A stretch of 64,000 nucleotides of DNA, taken from positions 53,929,253 through 53,993,252 of the forward strand of contig CM043959.1 in the NCBI GenBank assembly GCA_014529385.2, given 5' to 3'. The notes under the pieces were generated by a model. The model searched no databases, had not been told where the DNA came from, and saw only the letters and a program-made list of their open reading frames with translations. Made by a program: the position numbers and the translations under genes. Source of the stretch: Adiantum capillus-veneris. Taxonomy: Eukaryota; Streptophyta; Polypodiopsida; Polypodiales; Pteridaceae. This document shows, one piece after another, positions 61,907 to 64,000 of the stretch (position 1 is the stretch's first letter; each line of letters opens with the position of its first letter).

Positions 61907-62034
61907 AAGCAAACATTGTAACCAAATCTAAGTGAGGGATGAAGAATCCCTCACCTTAAGTAAGGAGGTGATAGGCAAGAGAAGGCAAAAGGCCATCACA
62001 TCCAATTCAATTCAGTTGCTGCCATCCATGAAAG
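61906..62034. other. spacer beside the right-hand copia remnant
   Basis: No feature is recognised. The minus-strand LTR-like end AATTCCAACA lies at about 62034-62043. Confidence 0.4.
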
Positions 62035-62255
62035 TGTTGGAATTAGGGTTGCAGAGAAACGCACACAGTTTGGAGAAGACAAAGGAAGCTCAAGGCACAC
62101 AATAGATAGTGTGTTACTTAGTGTGCAATGGAAAAATTGATAGCCCCAGAGTAATGGGCGTATATACAATGCTCGGGGGGAAAAACCTCCTAAAGAGGGA
62201 AAAAATGCCCCGACGGTCCTAGTGTGTTCCCTGGAGTGATGCGACGAACGAGAGC
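62034..62255 (-). repeat. possible 3' LTR of the right-hand copia remnant
   Basis: On the minus strand it follows the pol frame, contains TTGTATATACGCCC and ends AATTCCAACA. The start is unresolved and no partner is in the window. Confidence 0.35.
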
Positions 62256-64000
62256 TAGCACATGAGTAAAGGGAAGTGCCATGCCCTGAGGACATGATCA
62301 GTCCACAAGGGGAGTAAGCCCAAAGCTTTGCGAAAAGCTTCAAGCTTCTCACGAGATAATGCCTTTGTGTAAAAAAGATCTACAAGGTTGTCCTGTGTTG
62401 GCACATAAGCCAAGCTGATCTATCCTGCTGACAGCCTCTCCCTGACATAGTGCTAATGCACCTCAATGTGCTTTGTGCAAGCATGAAAAACTGAGTTCCT
62501 CGCAACTGCCAATACGCTTTGACTGTCAGTGTAGATAGTGTTAGCAGTGTCTTGTCCAACACCCAAGTTAGCCATAACGCATCTGAGCCATACACACTCA
62601 ACCGTAGCTGTGAAGACTGCCCTGTACTCAGCCTCACAACTCGAAGTGGCCACAGTAGGTTGCTTCTTGTTCAACCATGATATACGTGAACTACCAAGCA
62701 TGAAACAAAAACCACTTGTGGACACTCGTGTGTCAAGACAACCAGCCCAATCTGAGTTTGAAAAAGCATGTAATTCTAGCGGCAATGATCCCCCCTTGGG
62801 ATAAAACAAGCCAAGATGTAAAGTGCCACTAAGGTAGCGGAAAATCCTCTTGACAGTCTGCCAATGCTTAGACCCTAGGCTATGCATAAATCTGCTGACC
62901 TGTGAGACTGCAAACTGAATATCCGGCCTCGTGTTGCATACATAAATGAGGCAACCAACAACAGTTTGATAAAGAGTGACATCAGCAGGACCGCCAGCAT
63001 CATGTAGACTCAACTTCAAATCTGTTTCCATGGGAGTGGCAATAGGTTTGCAATCCTCAAGTCCAAACTTACATAGCAATGTCTCTATGTAACTTTTCTG
63101 ACACAAGGCAATACCACCATCACACTGCTTAAACTGTATACCCAAGTAATGATGCAACAGCCCCAAATCTTTCATCTTGAAACAAGCATTCAAATCAGCC
63201 TTAAATTTAGCAATATGTCTCTCATTTGGTCCAGTGATCAACAAATCATCGACATAAAGAACCACAATGAGAAGTACATCACCCTCACGCTTTACATACA
63301 ATGTGCTTTATGTTGGACTGTTATGAAAGCCTCGTTTGACCAAGTGAGTGTCAGCTTCCTCATACCAAGAACGAGGAGATTGCTTCAACCCATACAAAGC
63401 CTTCTTACATTTGCACACTTTGTCCTCTTGTCCTTTTATGACAAAACCACGAGGCTGCGTTACATAAACTTTCTCAAATATGTCACCATTCAAGAAAGCA
63501 GTAACAATGTCTGATTGATGTACATCCCAACCAAAATGAGCTGCCAATGCACATAGAAAACACACAGTAGTCATACGACAAGTGGGAGCAAAAGTCTCTT
63601 CATAATCTATGCCTTTTTGTTGTGCATAACCCTTTGCAACAAGTCGAGCCTTATGGCAATCGATCTCACCATCGGGTTTCGTTTCAACTCGTAAACCCAC
63701 TTTGTACCAATGACCTTTTTGCCAAGAGGCAAATCACATAAAGTCCATGTGTCATTTTCTATAAGTGCATCATATTCTGCTTACATGGCAGCCATCCAAT
63801 TTTTTGAATTATGTGCTTCATCAAAAGACAGAGACTCCTCAACATCATGTAAGCTAGACACAGACAAAGCATAACAATCTGATGCATAAGATGCATGGCG
63901 AGAGCCTAAAATAGTACAATTAGACAAAGGTGCATCCAATTTACTGTCGTGCAAAGTGTGCACCAGCCATTTTGGCATACCTCTCGCCTACTCATTTTCA
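62256..64000 (-). pseudogene. pol: Ty1/copia pol (RT-RNase H) pseudogene, cut by the window edge
   Basis: Reading from 64000 down: NSKNWMAAM, then a TAA near 63782 followed by AEYDALIENDTWTL, a frame change near 63700, the RT start (HKARLVAKGYAQQKGIDYEE), WDVHQSDIVTAFLNGD, ALYGLKQSPRSWY, a stop near 63308, the catalytic YVDDLLITG near 63235-63262, ATPMETDLKLS, and NTRPDIQFAVSQVSRFM. RNase H follows with SNSDWAGCLDTRVSTSG, SSCEAEYRAVFTA and YTDSQSVLAVARN, then stops near 62450 and 62410 and a decayed C-terminus (YVPTQDNLVDLF). Motif order and wording fit plant copia. Upstream gag, protease and integrase would lie beyond the window. Confidence 0.9.

Overview
The window looks like nuclear DNA of a land plant. 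The evidence is PLS-type PPR gene remains, plant-style CACTA, Ty1/copia and Ty3/gypsy (Tat-like) elements, introns with GT..AG borders, and very long (CT)n tracts. The PPR repeat style (MYAKCG, ALIAGYAQQGQGQEAL, SPDAVTYAC.LKACG) and the dense nesting of old elements suggest a large fern genome, but that is inference. Almost nothing here is an intact host gene. The only uninterrupted host-like ORF is a 283-residue RNase HI-domain protein at 609-1460 (-).

Layout, left part. Positions 1-5.3 kb hold the RNase HI ORF and two decayed PPR genes. From 5,866 to 31,291 lies one Ty1/copia element (194-bp LTRs, 5-bp target duplication ACACC). A Ty3/gypsy element of Tat-like type (6,903-26,769; about 580-bp LTRs, tRNA-Asp-type primer site, near-duplication AAGAC/AGGAC) is inserted in its leader. 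That gypsy element in turn carries a CACTA element (11,075-17,023; TIR CACTACAAGAGG, 3-bp duplication ACT) in its gag reading frame. The gypsy element reads in a single frame across about 15 kb, broken only by stop codons. It carries two extra reading frames after integrase: one with a second retropepsin-like domain, and a small acidic ORF. Both recur in an older related copy.

Layout, right part. An antisense gypsy remnant (about 33.06-34.24 kb and 48.97-49.25 kb) was split by a 14.7-kb LTR element without pol (34,244-48,962, minus strand, near-duplication GATGC/GAAGC). The left LTR of that element is itself split by an 11-kb element with inverted ends starting CATTAGGAGAAAG (34,376-45,417, here called Y). 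Y carries a ULP1-like protease gene, a divergent and broken histone H3-like gene, an unrecognised multi-exon gene, a gag-like remnant, a solo copia LTR, and three groups of related hairpins. A 336-bp MITE with similar CATTAGG ends sits in another LTR copy at 46,313-46,648. Neither insertion shows a clear target duplication. Y is the most interesting object in the window.

Far right. A complete LTR element with 177-bp LTRs and a perfect TGCTC duplication but no pol genes (52,736-58,379) appears to sit inside another minus-strand non-autonomous LTR element (about 50.6-59.5 kb). The window ends in a minus-strand Ty1/copia pol pseudogene (62.27-64.0 kb).

Functionally this is a transposon graveyard. 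The order of insertion can be read from the nesting: host or old copia, then copia, then gypsy, then CACTA on the left; old gypsy, then pol-less LTR element, then Y, then solo LTR on the right.
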